5,499 bases of DNA, from contig DSBX01000028.1 of the NCBI GenBank assembly GCA_011049385.1, forward strand, positions 1 through 5,499. The letters are read 5' to 3'. Below the pieces are notes generated by a model. That model had not been told where the DNA came from. It saw nothing but the letters and a program-made list of their open reading frames with translations, and did not search any database. This document shows positions 1-5,499 of this stretch, piece by piece. Numbering within the stretch: the stretch's first letter is position 1; each line of letters begins with the position of its first letter. Source of the stretch: Caldifarciminota bacterium (GTDB lineage: Bacteria; Hydrothermota; Tepidihabitantia; Tepidihabitantales; Tepidihabitantaceae). Position numbers and translations under genes: made by a program.

Positions 1-174
1 CCGCAAACTACCTCCGAAACCCAAACCAAGGCCCAAACCCCGACGGACGGGCTATGACGTTTTCGCTGTGCATCAGCTATGACGTTTTCGCTGTGGTTTG
101 ACACAGGACGGGGCTTGAGCACGAAGAAGGACGCCGGACGGCGAGAGCTTCGTTCCGGCCCGGCCGGGAGCGTT
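1..174. other. Non-coding region after the operon's last gene
   Basis: No credible gene is seen here. Bases 12-45 read on the minus strand as G-rich tracts (GGGG, GGG, GG, GGG) separated by TTT-type spacers, a possible weak quadruplex. Bases 51-95 hold the direct repeat. The stretch after the propeller stop contains the palindrome CCCGGCCGGG (159-168) and a weak 5-bp stem (134-138 with 154-158), but no hairpin followed by a T-run. An intrinsic terminator is therefore not convincing, and the transcript may continue past the left edge or end by Rho. Confidence 0.6.
51..95. repeat. 20-bp perfect direct repeat, two copies 5 bp apart
   Basis: GCTATGACGTTTTCGCTGTG occurs at 51-70 and again at 76-95, separated by CATCA. 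Flanking bases differ, so identity is exactly 20 bp with a 25-bp period. The unit is clearly more AT-rich than the surrounding genes and lies in non-coding DNA after the propeller gene. Unit and spacer are too short for CRISPR. It could be a duplicated protein-binding site upstream of a gene beyond the left edge, or a recombination or slippage product. Confidence 0.8.
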
Positions 175-2097
175 TCAGCGCCGGGCGGTGAGCGGGGCGG
201 TGGCGGTGTTGCCTTCCGCGTCCGCGGCCCAGACCACGATGTGATTCGTGCCCGGTGCGAGCCCGAGCTCGACCGCGAATTCCTCGGCGGGCGCGTCGAA
301 CAGGCCGTCAACCGGCGCGACCGGTTGCCAGGGCCCGGCGTTGACCGAGACCCGGGCCGCGGCGATGACCGAGTGGTCGTCACTGACGGTGAAGCGCAGG
401 CGCCCGCCCTCGAGGCGCAGGCCGGTGATGCGGGGCGGGTTGTTGTCAATGAGCACGGGCGGGGAGACCGCCTCGGCCCGGAGCGCCTCGGCCGCCGGGC
501 GGGAGGGCGCGTCGGTGGCCTCGATCCGGAAGCGGTACCAGCCGTCGGGCAGTTGGCGGGTGTCGAGTCGGTAGGACGGCTCGGCGAGGCCGGTTTCGAT
601 GACGAGCCAGCCCGGGTGGCCGTCGGGTCGGTAGGCAAGCGTGAATTCGAGCGAGTCGCCGTCCGGATCGTCGCTTTCCCACTCCAGGCCGCGCACGGGC
701 CGGGCCGCGGCGTCCGGCGGGGTCGGATCGAGGGCGAGGTTGCGGACCGCGGGCGGGCGGTTGGGAATGGCGTAGTGCAGGTCCACCCGTTCGAGTGTCG
801 GGGCTCGGCCCGGGAAGGTCGAGCCGAGCCGGACGCGCCACTGGATGAAGCGCGCGGGCCGGGAACGGACCGCGCCGTCGGCCGCGAGCCAGGCGGACCA
901 GGTCGAGTCCGGGGTCGCCGAGTTGCCGGACCGGGTTTCAAGCGCGATGCTCGCGCCGGATGGGACTTCCGCACGCCGGGTGATGCGGCCGAAGTCGGCC
1001 GGGCCTTCGCAGTCGTGAACCGGCGATTCGGCGAGGCCGGAGCCGGCTACGCCGGGGCCGAGCCGGAAGACCGCGGTAGGTTCCGAGGTGCCGGCCAGGA
1101 TACCGTCCGGGTCCGGGGCGAGGCAGAGCACCCGCCCGGCCGGAAGCCGGTGGCGGATGCCGGCCCGGCCGAGTCGATCGAGCGCGTAGATGATGCCTTC
1201 GTTACCGGTGGCGGCGAGGATTTCGTCGTCGTTCGCGATGAGGTCGAAAACCGCGCCCGCGGGCGCGGTCCACTGCCAGATCAGCGTGCCGTTCTCCGCG
1301 ACGCAGATGACGCCGCCGGGTTCGTCGTTGTTCTCACCGGGGTTGGCGGCGGCGTGGACGCGGATTCCGCCCGCGCCGTGGGTGACCGCGAGCGCGCGGA
1401 TTTCGTCGGCCGGGGTGTCGTAGAGCACCGAGACCTCGGCCCGGCCGGGCCCGAGGTCGAGCCGGTAGATGAGGCCGTCGGGTGAGGTGCCGGCGAGCAG
1501 GACGCGGCCGGGTTCGAGCCAGGCGAGGCTGGCGATGTGGGCCCGGGGCGCGGTGAAGACGACCTCGCCGGGGCCGGTCGGGGGCAGGCGGTATAGCCGG
1601 CCGGCCGGGCCGGTGGCGACGTAGACCTCGCCGGCGGGACCGGCGAGCAGGGCGTGGACGTAGTCCTCGCCGGTTTCGAGCCGGGCTTCGGCAACGCCGT
1701 CCGGCCGCAGGCGGTGGACCGTGCCGCCCGGGGTGAGACCGAAGATGAGCCCGGCCCGGGAATCGTGGAGCAGGGCGAGGATTTCGCCTTCTTCGAGTTC
1801 GGCGGCGAGCACGGGCTCGCGGCCGCCGGTGTAGAGCCTGCCGCTGGAGCCGGTGCCCGCGTACCAGCGTCCGCCCGGCCCGGCGACGACGCGCCAGGCC
1901 GCGTCGGCTTCGAGTTCGGCCAGGGTCACCAGTGCGTCGGTGAGCCGGAGCGTGCCGTCGTGGTCAACGCGGACGTTATCGAGCACGGGTGGGGTCTCGG
2001 CTTCGAGCAGGTCACGGCCGGTGGCGGTCCAGACCACCGCGGCGGCCGGGGCCGCGAGAACCAGGCTTGCGAGCAGGAAGAGGCCGGATATTCTCAT
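175..2097 (-). CDS. Exported seven-blade beta-propeller protein with C-terminal beta-sandwich modules, 640 aa
   Basis: A signal peptide (residues 1-20, ending APAAA) indicates export. From about 60 to 350 there are seven repeats ending in a pattern like AGTxxxGxLYRL: near 78-90, 118-130, 158-171, 199-213, 245-266, 292-308 and 332-346. This fits a seven-blade propeller related to PQQ/WD40-like repeats. A beta-sandwich region (about 365-442) follows, with LETRSGNSATPDSTWSAW and FIQWRVRL...PTLERVDLHY. Next comes an FN3/cadherin-like module (about 446-545, with DDPDGD and LPDGWYRFRIEATDAPS) and a final Ig-like module (552-640, TNHIVVWAADAEGN). This whole architecture recalls secreted propeller proteins of Acidobacteria and allies. 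No catalytic motif is visible, so a binding, scaffold or sensor role is likely (inference). A perfect GGAGGT sits 6 nt before the ATG, and the start overlaps the S55 stop by 4 nt. It is the last gene before a non-coding stretch. Confidence 0.9.
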   Translation of the reverse strand: MRISGLFLLASLVLAAPAAAVVWTATGRDLLEAETPPVLDNVRVDHDGTLRLTDALVTLAELEADAAWRVVAGPGGRWYAGTGSSGRLYTGGREPVLAAELEEGEILALLHDSRAGLIFGLTPGGTVHRLRPDGVAEARLETGEDYVHALLAGPAGEVYVATGPAGRLYRLPPTGPGEVVFTAPRAHIASLAWLEPGRVLLAGTSPDGLIYRLDLGPGRAEVSVLYDTPADEIRALAVTHGAGGIRVHAAANPGENNDEPGGVICVAENGTLIWQWTAPAGAVFDLIANDDEILAATGNEGIIYALDRLGRAGIRHRLPAGRVLCLAPDPDGILAGTSEPTAVFRLGPGVAGSGLAESPVHDCEGPADFGRITRRAEVPSGASIALETRSGNSATPDSTWSAWLAADGAVRSRPARFIQWRVRLGSTFPGRAPTLERVDLHYAIPNRPPAVRNLALDPTPPDAAARPVRGLEWESDDPDGDSLEFTLAYRPDGHPGWLVIETGLAEPSYRLDTRQLPDGWYRFRIEATDAPSRPAAEALRAEAVSPPVLIDNNPPRITGLRLEGGRLRFTVSDDHSVIAAARVSVNAGPWQPVAPVDGLFDAPAEEFAVELGLAPGTNHIVVWAADAEGNTATAPLTARR

Positions 2098-3818
2098 CTC
2101 TTTACCTCCAGCGGGATTTCGTGCGTGCCGGCGACAACCGCGCCGAGCGGGTGGCGTTCAAGCAGGAGCCGGCTCTCGCCCAGGGGCCGGACCCGGCCGG
2201 CGCGGTGGCCGAGGATTCGGCGCAGGGTTGGCGGCGGGGTGGGCATTTCCCGGGTGCCGAGCGTGAGTCCTGGCGCGGCCGAGTAGCCGGCGATGACCAG
2301 TACGTCTTCGTCGCCGGTGCGTTCGAGCAGGCGGAGCAGTTCGTCGAGGTCGCGCGGTTCGGTGCCGGCTCCCCGGCCGAGGTCGCGGAGCAGGAAAGTA
2401 TCGGCCGAGGAGAGGGTGAGCACCAGGCGGCCCGGCGGCACGGTGGCCGGGATGTCGACGTCCATGCGCCGGAAGGAGGACCGGCCGTCGTCGTCAAGCA
2501 GTTCGAGCCGGAGCGCGATGGTGTCGCCGGGCGCGACGACCCGGCGGGCGGCCGCGACGTTGGTGAGGGTGAGCCGGTTGCGGCCGGGGCGGAGTTCAAG
2601 CGCGACATCGAGGCTCTCGACCCGGACCGGCGCGAAGCGGTTTTCGACGAGCAGGCGGAGCCGGTCCATCACCGTGCGGGCGAGCGCGTCCGCAGGCGCG
2701 CGGCCGGTGTGGACGTGGCGAAGGGAGACGGTCCGGCCGCCGGCGAGGGTGATGACGACCCGGGCTTCGAGCGTCGCCTCGTCGTAGAAGCCCTCGCCGG
2801 CGAAGACGATTTCCGCGATGCCGAGTCCGGCGATGTAGGGCAGGAGCGGTTCGAAGTCCGCAATGCGGAAGTGGTGGTCCTCCCGACCCCGGGCGGTGAC
2901 GAGCGACACCCGGACCGGGAGCATCGGCGGCACCGGGCCGATTATCCCGCCGACCGCGGGGCGCCGGTCTTCGACCAGCGTGCCGACCGGCGGGCCGGCC
3001 GAGAAGAGCTTGAACGAACTGGCGTAGCTGGGCATCACCGCGTGGACGACGCCGTGCGACATCGGCAGGCGGATTGCGCCGGCCTGGAACATCGGGTGGC
3101 CGAAGGCGAGCAGGCGGTCGTTCTCGACCCAGGTGACGGTGCCGATTGCGGAGTAGCGGACGTCGCCGTCGGCGAGCAGGACCCCGACCGCGCCGCCGGG
3201 CCGGAAGCGGTCCGGCGCGCTTTCGCCTTGACCGGGCGGCAGGGCCCGACCCGCGGCGACCGGCATCAGCCCGAAGGGTTCGAGCAGTGAGCCGGCGAGC
3301 GCGACCAGTTCCGGCGACGCGCCGGCGATGCCGAGCGGCAGGGGAATCGGGGATTGATGATCGGGGACTGCCGATGAGCGGGGTGAGCCGGGCCGCGGGC
3401 GGGTACCGCCCTGCCAGTCGCCGGTCTTCAGCAGTTCGAGCATCTCGCCGATGGGGGTGATGCCGGCAATCGGATCCTTAGCGAAGCCCCAGCCGTAGGC
3501 GAGCGCACCGGCGAGCCGGCCCTCGAAGTAGACCGGACTGCCCGACATCCCGGCGACGATGCCGGAGTGTTCCAGTCCCTGGCCGGTACAGCGGGCGAGA
3601 ATCATGTCCCCGCCCGGCGCGACGCCGCGCATCACGTCCACCAGTTCGACCCGGAAGGTGTCAATGCTCCCGCCGGGGTTGAAGACGCTAAGTCCGTAGC
3701 CGGTCATCCCGGGCCGGAGTTCGTCCACACCGATGGTCGCGGCGGCGCGGGAGGCGAGAGCCGGGGACAGCAGGCAGAGTGCGGCGATGACCGGACCGCA
3801 GGTCCAGAGCCCGCGCAT
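2094..3818 (-). CDS. Exported SpoIVB/S55-type serine peptidase-like protein, 574 aa
   Basis: Residues 1-22 form a signal peptide (hydrophobic core IAALCLLSPALA), so the protein acts outside the cytoplasm. The mature part opens with GMTGYGLSVF and reaches GMSGSPVY, whose Ser92 matches the S55 nucleophile. It continues through GALAYGW...DPIAGITPI, which resembles the region after the active Ser in SpoIVB. A Pro/Gly-rich linker (about 133-208) leads to GTVTWVENDRLLAFGHPMF, with His241 as the likely catalytic His. The C-terminal 250 residues hold beta-rich segments (VAPGDTIALRLELLDDDG) and a motif near GTREMPTPPPTLRRIL typical, as I recall, of acidobacterial S55-domain proteins. No PDZ domain is evident, unlike SpoIVB. 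The start at 3818 is preferred over an in-frame ATG at 3959: it begins the signal peptide, has GGGTGG 7 nt upstream, and avoids a 115-nt overlap. The stop overlaps the next start as ATGA. Family assignment is confident; proteolytic activity is not shown, because the SpoIVB Asp position holds Cys77. Confidence 0.9.
   Translation of the reverse strand: MRGLWTCGPVIAALCLLSPALASRAAATIGVDELRPGMTGYGLSVFNPGGSIDTFRVELVDVMRGVAPGGDMILARCTGQGLEHSGIVAGMSGSPVYFEGRLAGALAYGWGFAKDPIAGITPIGEMLELLKTGDWQGGTRPRPGSPRSSAVPDHQSPIPLPLGIAGASPELVALAGSLLEPFGLMPVAAGRALPPGQGESAPDRFRPGGAVGVLLADGDVRYSAIGTVTWVENDRLLAFGHPMFQAGAIRLPMSHGVVHAVMPSYASSFKLFSAGPPVGTLVEDRRPAVGGIIGPVPPMLPVRVSLVTARGREDHHFRIADFEPLLPYIAGLGIAEIVFAGEGFYDEATLEARVVITLAGGRTVSLRHVHTGRAPADALARTVMDRLRLLVENRFAPVRVESLDVALELRPGRNRLTLTNVAAARRVVAPGDTIALRLELLDDDGRSSFRRMDVDIPATVPPGRLVLTLSSADTFLLRDLGRGAGTEPRDLDELLRLLERTGDEDVLVIAGYSAAPGLTLGTREMPTPPPTLRRILGHRAGRVRPLGESRLLLERHPLGAVVAGTHEIPLEVKR
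2104..2109 (-). promoter_or_regulatory. Strong ribosome-binding site of the propeller gene
   Basis: GGAGGT lies inside the last codons of the S55-type gene, 6 nt (AAAGAG) before the ATG at 2095-2097. It fixes the propeller start and implies that both overlapping genes are translated from one message. It is the best Shine-Dalgarno match among the gene starts in this window. Confidence 0.85.
3344..3371. repeat. Degenerate 14-bp tandem duplication within the S55-type linker
   Basis: Two adjacent 14-bp units share ATCGGGGA (3346-3353 and 3360-3367) and match at 10 of 14 positions. They encode part of the Pro/Ser-rich linker (VPDHQSPIP) between the Ser and His segments of the S55-type protein. 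The stretch is less GC-rich than its surroundings. It resembles small repeat insertions of the PDxQSPIP kind that recur in some genomes, tolerated here because the linker is flexible. Whether copies exist elsewhere in the genome cannot be seen from this window. Confidence 0.45.
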
Positions 3819-3844
3819 CACCTGACCACCCGACCACCTTCCTT
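3819..3844 (-). promoter_or_regulatory. Short leader of the S55-type gene with weak ribosome-binding site
   Basis: These 26 nt separate the 174-aa gene stop from the ATG at 3816-3818. They contain AGGAAGGTGG (15 nt away, rather far) and GGGTGG (3826-3831, 7 nt from the ATG). The stretch GGTGGTCG-GGTGGTCA-GGTG is nearly two tandem 8-mers plus a partial third. GGGTGG is the likeliest ribosome contact, but it is a weaker match than the site before the propeller gene. No promoter or terminator fits in this gap. Confidence 0.45.
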
Positions 3845-4369
3845 TCACAGTTTGCGCAGGGGCGAGCGGGCCAGCTTCTCGAACCGGGCCCGCCACTCCG
3901 GGTGATTCGGGAAACCGCGGCAGTTGACCGGCAGCCAGAAGCAGGATTGTTTCTCCCACAGCTCACTATCGGGGTAGAACCAGGACTCGGCGGTGTCGAA
4001 GACGACCGCGAGGTAAGCGGTGCCGCGGTGTTTCGTCTCGAACGCGGCGAGACGGCCGCGCAGGGACTCAAGCTCGGCGCTCAGCCGTTCGGCCGGGAAG
4101 GCGTCGGCCCCGCCGGGCCGGACGGTGAAGTCACAGCGGATGAGCGCCTGGAATTCCTCTTTGAAAGTGAGGACAAGTTCGGGCGCGAAGCGGCCGGCCG
4201 GGAGCAGTGCGTGGCAGGCCCAGCCGGCCCGGGTCAGTATCAGCCGCCGGATGTGAAAGGCGGCGGCGGTGAATAGGTCGGTCGAGTTGGCGGCGCGGAG
4301 GAGCGAGACGTCCTCCTTGAGCTTGAGCCAGAGCGGGCCGGTGATGAAGGCGTGGGTTTCCGATGCCAC
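3845..4369 (-). CDS. Hypothetical protein, 174 aa, GTG start
   Basis: The product is unknown to me. The start is GTG (4367-4369), chosen because GAGGG lies 8 nt upstream and because it falls 4 nt after the previous stop. There is no signal peptide or transmembrane segment. The N-terminal third looks helical (LWLKLKEDVSLLRAANSTDLF, then TAAAFHIRRLILTRAGW). It is followed by strands PELVLTFK (63-70) and ALIRCDFTVRP (75-85), a charged helix (AERLSAELESLRGRLAAFETK, 93-113), a strand TAYLAVVFDTAESWFY (117-132), and an aromatic, Cys-containing tail (Cys143 and Cys150, several Trp). A strand-helix-strand core with acidic residues could suit a nuclease-like or sensor-like fold, but no diagnostic motif is visible. 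It is the last of three adjacent unknown genes; 26 nt separate it from the S55-type gene. Confidence 0.85.
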   Translation of the reverse strand: MASETHAFITGPLWLKLKEDVSLLRAANSTDLFTAAAFHIRRLILTRAGWACHALLPAGRFAPELVLTFKEEFQALIRCDFTVRPGGADAFPAERLSAELESLRGRLAAFETKHRGTAYLAVVFDTAESWFYPDSELWEKQSCFWLPVNCRGFPNHPEWRARFEKLARSPLRKL

Positions 4370-4373
4370 CGGC

Positions 4374-5039
4374 TCAGCCCTCGACGACGCCGCCGTTCTC
4401 GCCGCGGAGCGCGGCCTCGGCCGCGGCCTTGATGCGCTCCTGGTCCTGGAAGTTGAGGAAGGAGCTGCCGATGCCGAGCACGGGCGGTCGCCAGCGCACC
4501 CCGGCGACGAGGCCCATCACCTCGACCCGCTCGATTTCCCGGTGCGCGTCGAGGAACTTGTCGCTGATGAGGTCGCAGAGGTTCTGCCAGCCGATGGCCG
4601 AGAGCCGGACCGTCGAGCCGGTGAGCAGCACGCCGTGGGGCTTGAGCCCGAGCAGGAGCGCGTCGCGGTGGTAGTTGCCGAGCGCGACGCGGTTCTCGCC
4701 GTTACCCAGGAACCAGGCCAGTTTCTGGCGCGGGTCATAGGCGAGCCAGATGTCGCGCTGGGAGTAGACGTCGTAGAAGTTCCGGCGGATGGGCAGTTTC
4801 TGGATGAAGGCGTTTTCGTGGAAGGTCCGGAGCAGGGCGTTGTTTTCGAGAATCTTGCGGGCGGCTTTGTCGGCGAAGACCTTGTCACAGCCGTAGTTCT
4901 CCATTATCGCGTTGAGCGCGTCGGAGGAATCGTATTTCGGCAGGCTCGCCAGCATCAGGCCGCAGCCGATGCGCTCGGAGAGCCGGGCGTAGGAGATCTC
5001 TATAGAGCGTTCGACGTCGAGGCGGAGGCGGGGAGGCAT
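4374..5039 (-). CDS. Hypothetical protein, 221 aa, cytosolic
   Basis: I cannot assign a family. It starts at an ATG 3 nt after the stop of the upstream gene. No strong Shine-Dalgarno is visible, which fits translation coupled to that gene. It has no signal peptide and no membrane segment. The first 85 residues look mainly helical (for example KAARKILENNALLRTFHENA, 58-77). The middle looks like alternating strands: DIWLAYDP (96-103), KLAWFLGNGENRVALGNY (106-123) and HGVLLTGSTVRLSAI (135-149). A helix follows (WQNLCDLISDKFLDAHREI, 151-169), then a strand with Arg/Trp (VAGVRWRPP) and a final helix. GNGEN and GNYHRD are eye-catching turns, but I know no catalytic signature they match. The last codons contain the ribosome-binding site of the next gene. 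Codon use is GC-rich like its neighbours, and the coherent hydrophobic pattern supports a real gene. Confidence 0.85.
   Translation of the reverse strand: MPPRLRLDVERSIEISYARLSERIGCGLMLASLPKYDSSDALNAIMENYGCDKVFADKAARKILENNALLRTFHENAFIQKLPIRRNFYDVYSQRDIWLAYDPRQKLAWFLGNGENRVALGNYHRDALLLGLKPHGVLLTGSTVRLSAIGWQNLCDLISDKFLDAHREIERVEVMGLVAGVRWRPPVLGIGSSFLNFQDQERIKAAAEAALRGENGGVVEG
4378..4382 (-). promoter_or_regulatory. Ribosome-binding site deciding the GTG start of the 174-aa gene
   Basis: GAGGG lies in the final codons (Val-Glu-Gly-stop) of the 221-aa gene, 8 nt before the GTG at 4367-4369. Its position supports GTG initiation there. Confidence 0.7.
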
Positions 5040-5042
5040 TGG

Positions 5043-5499
5043 TCAGTTGTGCCGGTGGCGCGCGCCGGCGTGGAGCGCGCGGAGCCAGGTCTTGTACTCG
5101 GTCGCCGTGTCCGCGAAGTGGCGGCAGAAGTGCTCGACCTGTCCGGGGTCGAGGAAGTAGTCAATGTTGCCGATTATCGCCCGGCCCGCGCGCGCGGACC
5201 GGGCCAGCTCGGCCGGGTTCACGAGCCGGCGGTAGTATGCGAGGTCGGACCGGGGACGGCCGTCCTCGTCGAATTCGGCCGCGACGACGATGCCGGGCAG
5301 GCGCCGGAGCTCGATGAACAGGCCGGGCGGGTCCGCGGCGATGAGTTGGACAGACTTGACGTTGCGGCCGGTGAGGACTTCTTCGAGCCCGAGTTCGGGT
5401 CGAAGGCCGATGCGGACGCCGATGATGCCGATGCCGATGTTGTGGAGTTCGCGCCGGTCGGAGTCCACCTGCATCAGCTTGCGCATCGCAAACCAGCGC
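5043..5499 (-). CDS. Hypothetical protein, probably 5'-truncated by the window edge
   Basis: I do not recognise this protein. The frame stays open to the right edge of the window. The first ATG in the window (5484-5486) gives 147 aa and a second ATG lies four codons later, but neither has a visible Shine-Dalgarno sequence in the few bases upstream, so the true start may lie outside. The visible part begins with a hydrophobic strand-like stretch (NIGIGIIGVRIGL, about residues 16-28 from that ATG). Two more strand-like segments follow (SVQLIAAD and LPGIVVAAEFDEDG), then a helical C-terminal half (about 90-140) and a basic His/Arg tail (RHRHN). The LPG...DEDG segment faintly recalls Roadblock/LC7 proteins such as MglB, but I do not claim that. 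There is no signal peptide or membrane helix in the visible part, so it is probably cytosolic. Its TGA lies 3 nt before the next start, indicating co-transcription and coupled translation. Confidence 0.75.
   Translation of the reverse strand, partial: RWFAMRKLMQVDSDRRELHNIGIGIIGVRIGLRPELGLEEVLTGRNVKSVQLIAADPPGLFIELRRLPGIVVAAEFDEDGRPRSDLAYYRRLVNPAELARSARAGRAIIGNIDYFLDPGQVEHFCRHFADTATEYKTWLRALHAGARHRHN

Larger units (their letters stand above)
175..5499 (-). other. Probable five-gene operon
   Basis: All five genes point the same way with gaps of 3, 4 and 26 nt and one ATGA overlap. Ribosome-binding sites of at least two genes sit inside the preceding coding sequence. No gap is large enough for an independent promoter or terminator, although internal promoters inside genes cannot be excluded. 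The promoter must lie to the right of the window. The first three products are predicted cytosolic and the last two exported, so the operon may join two functional blocks. Confidence 0.7.

Noticed and set aside
51..95. CRISPR array
   Set aside because: Only two 20-bp units with a 5-bp gap; repeat and spacer lengths do not fit CRISPR and no cas genes are present.
98..126. TTGACA at 98-103 as a plus-strand -35 promoter element
   Set aside because: The hexamer 17 bp downstream (ACGAAG) is a poor -10, and transcription would run antisense into the propeller gene with no plus-strand gene to serve.
134..168. Intrinsic terminator after the propeller gene
   Set aside because: Only a 5-bp stem with a long loop and a short palindrome (CCCGGCCGGG) are present, and no T-run follows on the transcribed strand.
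79..1485. Plus-strand open frame of 468 codons opposite the propeller gene
   Set aside because: It lies antisense to a clearly recognisable secreted propeller protein. Its translation is dominated by Gly, Arg, Asp, Val and Glu without domain features, there is no ribosome-binding site, and long antisense frames are expected in GC-rich genes.
1595..1615. GC-rich palindromic stretch (CCGGCCGGCCGGGCCGG) as a possible regulatory or REP-type element
   Set aside because: It is inside a propeller blade and encodes the recurring Gly/Pro/Ala-rich blade residues; such runs are expected from codon use at this GC content.
1989..3290. Plus-strand open frame of 433 codons opposite the propeller start and the S55-type gene
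   Set aside because: It is a shadow with the same biased composition, no ribosome-binding site, and it covers the conserved His segment of the S55-type gene on the other strand.
3819..3959. Upstream in-frame extension of the S55-type gene to an ATG at 3959
   Set aside because: It would overlap the 174-aa gene by 115 nt and bury the signal peptide 47 residues inside the protein. The ATG at 3818 gives a clean signal peptide and a better spacing.

Overview
The window is a GC-rich (roughly two-thirds G+C by eye), densely coded bacterial segment. Five genes all lie on the minus strand, so transcription runs from the right edge to the left. The two large exported proteins resemble families I recall mainly from Acidobacteria, Gemmatimonadota and related diderm or candidate phyla (WOR-3 is another possibility). 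The exact phylum cannot be fixed from this sequence.

Layout in transcription order. (1) A cytosolic protein of unknown function that is open at the right edge (5043-5499). (2) A 221-aa unknown (4374-5039). (3) A 174-aa unknown with a GTG start (3845-4369). (4) A 574-aa exported SpoIVB/S55-type peptidase-like protein (2094-3818). (5) A 640-aa exported seven-blade propeller protein with C-terminal beta-sandwich modules (175-2097). Spacings are 3 nt, 4 nt, 26 nt and a 4-nt ATGA overlap, so this looks like one operon. The last 174 bases (1-174) are non-coding. They hold a 20-bp perfect direct repeat and a G-rich stretch (on the minus strand).

How the genes fit together. The S55 and propeller genes are translationally coupled and both carry signal peptides, so they probably act together outside the cytoplasm, for example in processing or sensing of envelope proteins; this is inference. 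The three upstream genes have no signal peptides or membrane segments and I do not recognise them.

The most interesting point is the S55-like protein. Its Ser segment (GMSGSP) comes before its His segment (AFGHPM), the reverse of Bacillus SpoIVB, which suggests a circularly permuted protease domain. A Cys sits where SpoIVB has its catalytic Asp. I found no RNA genes, CRISPR array, transposase or convincing intrinsic terminator.
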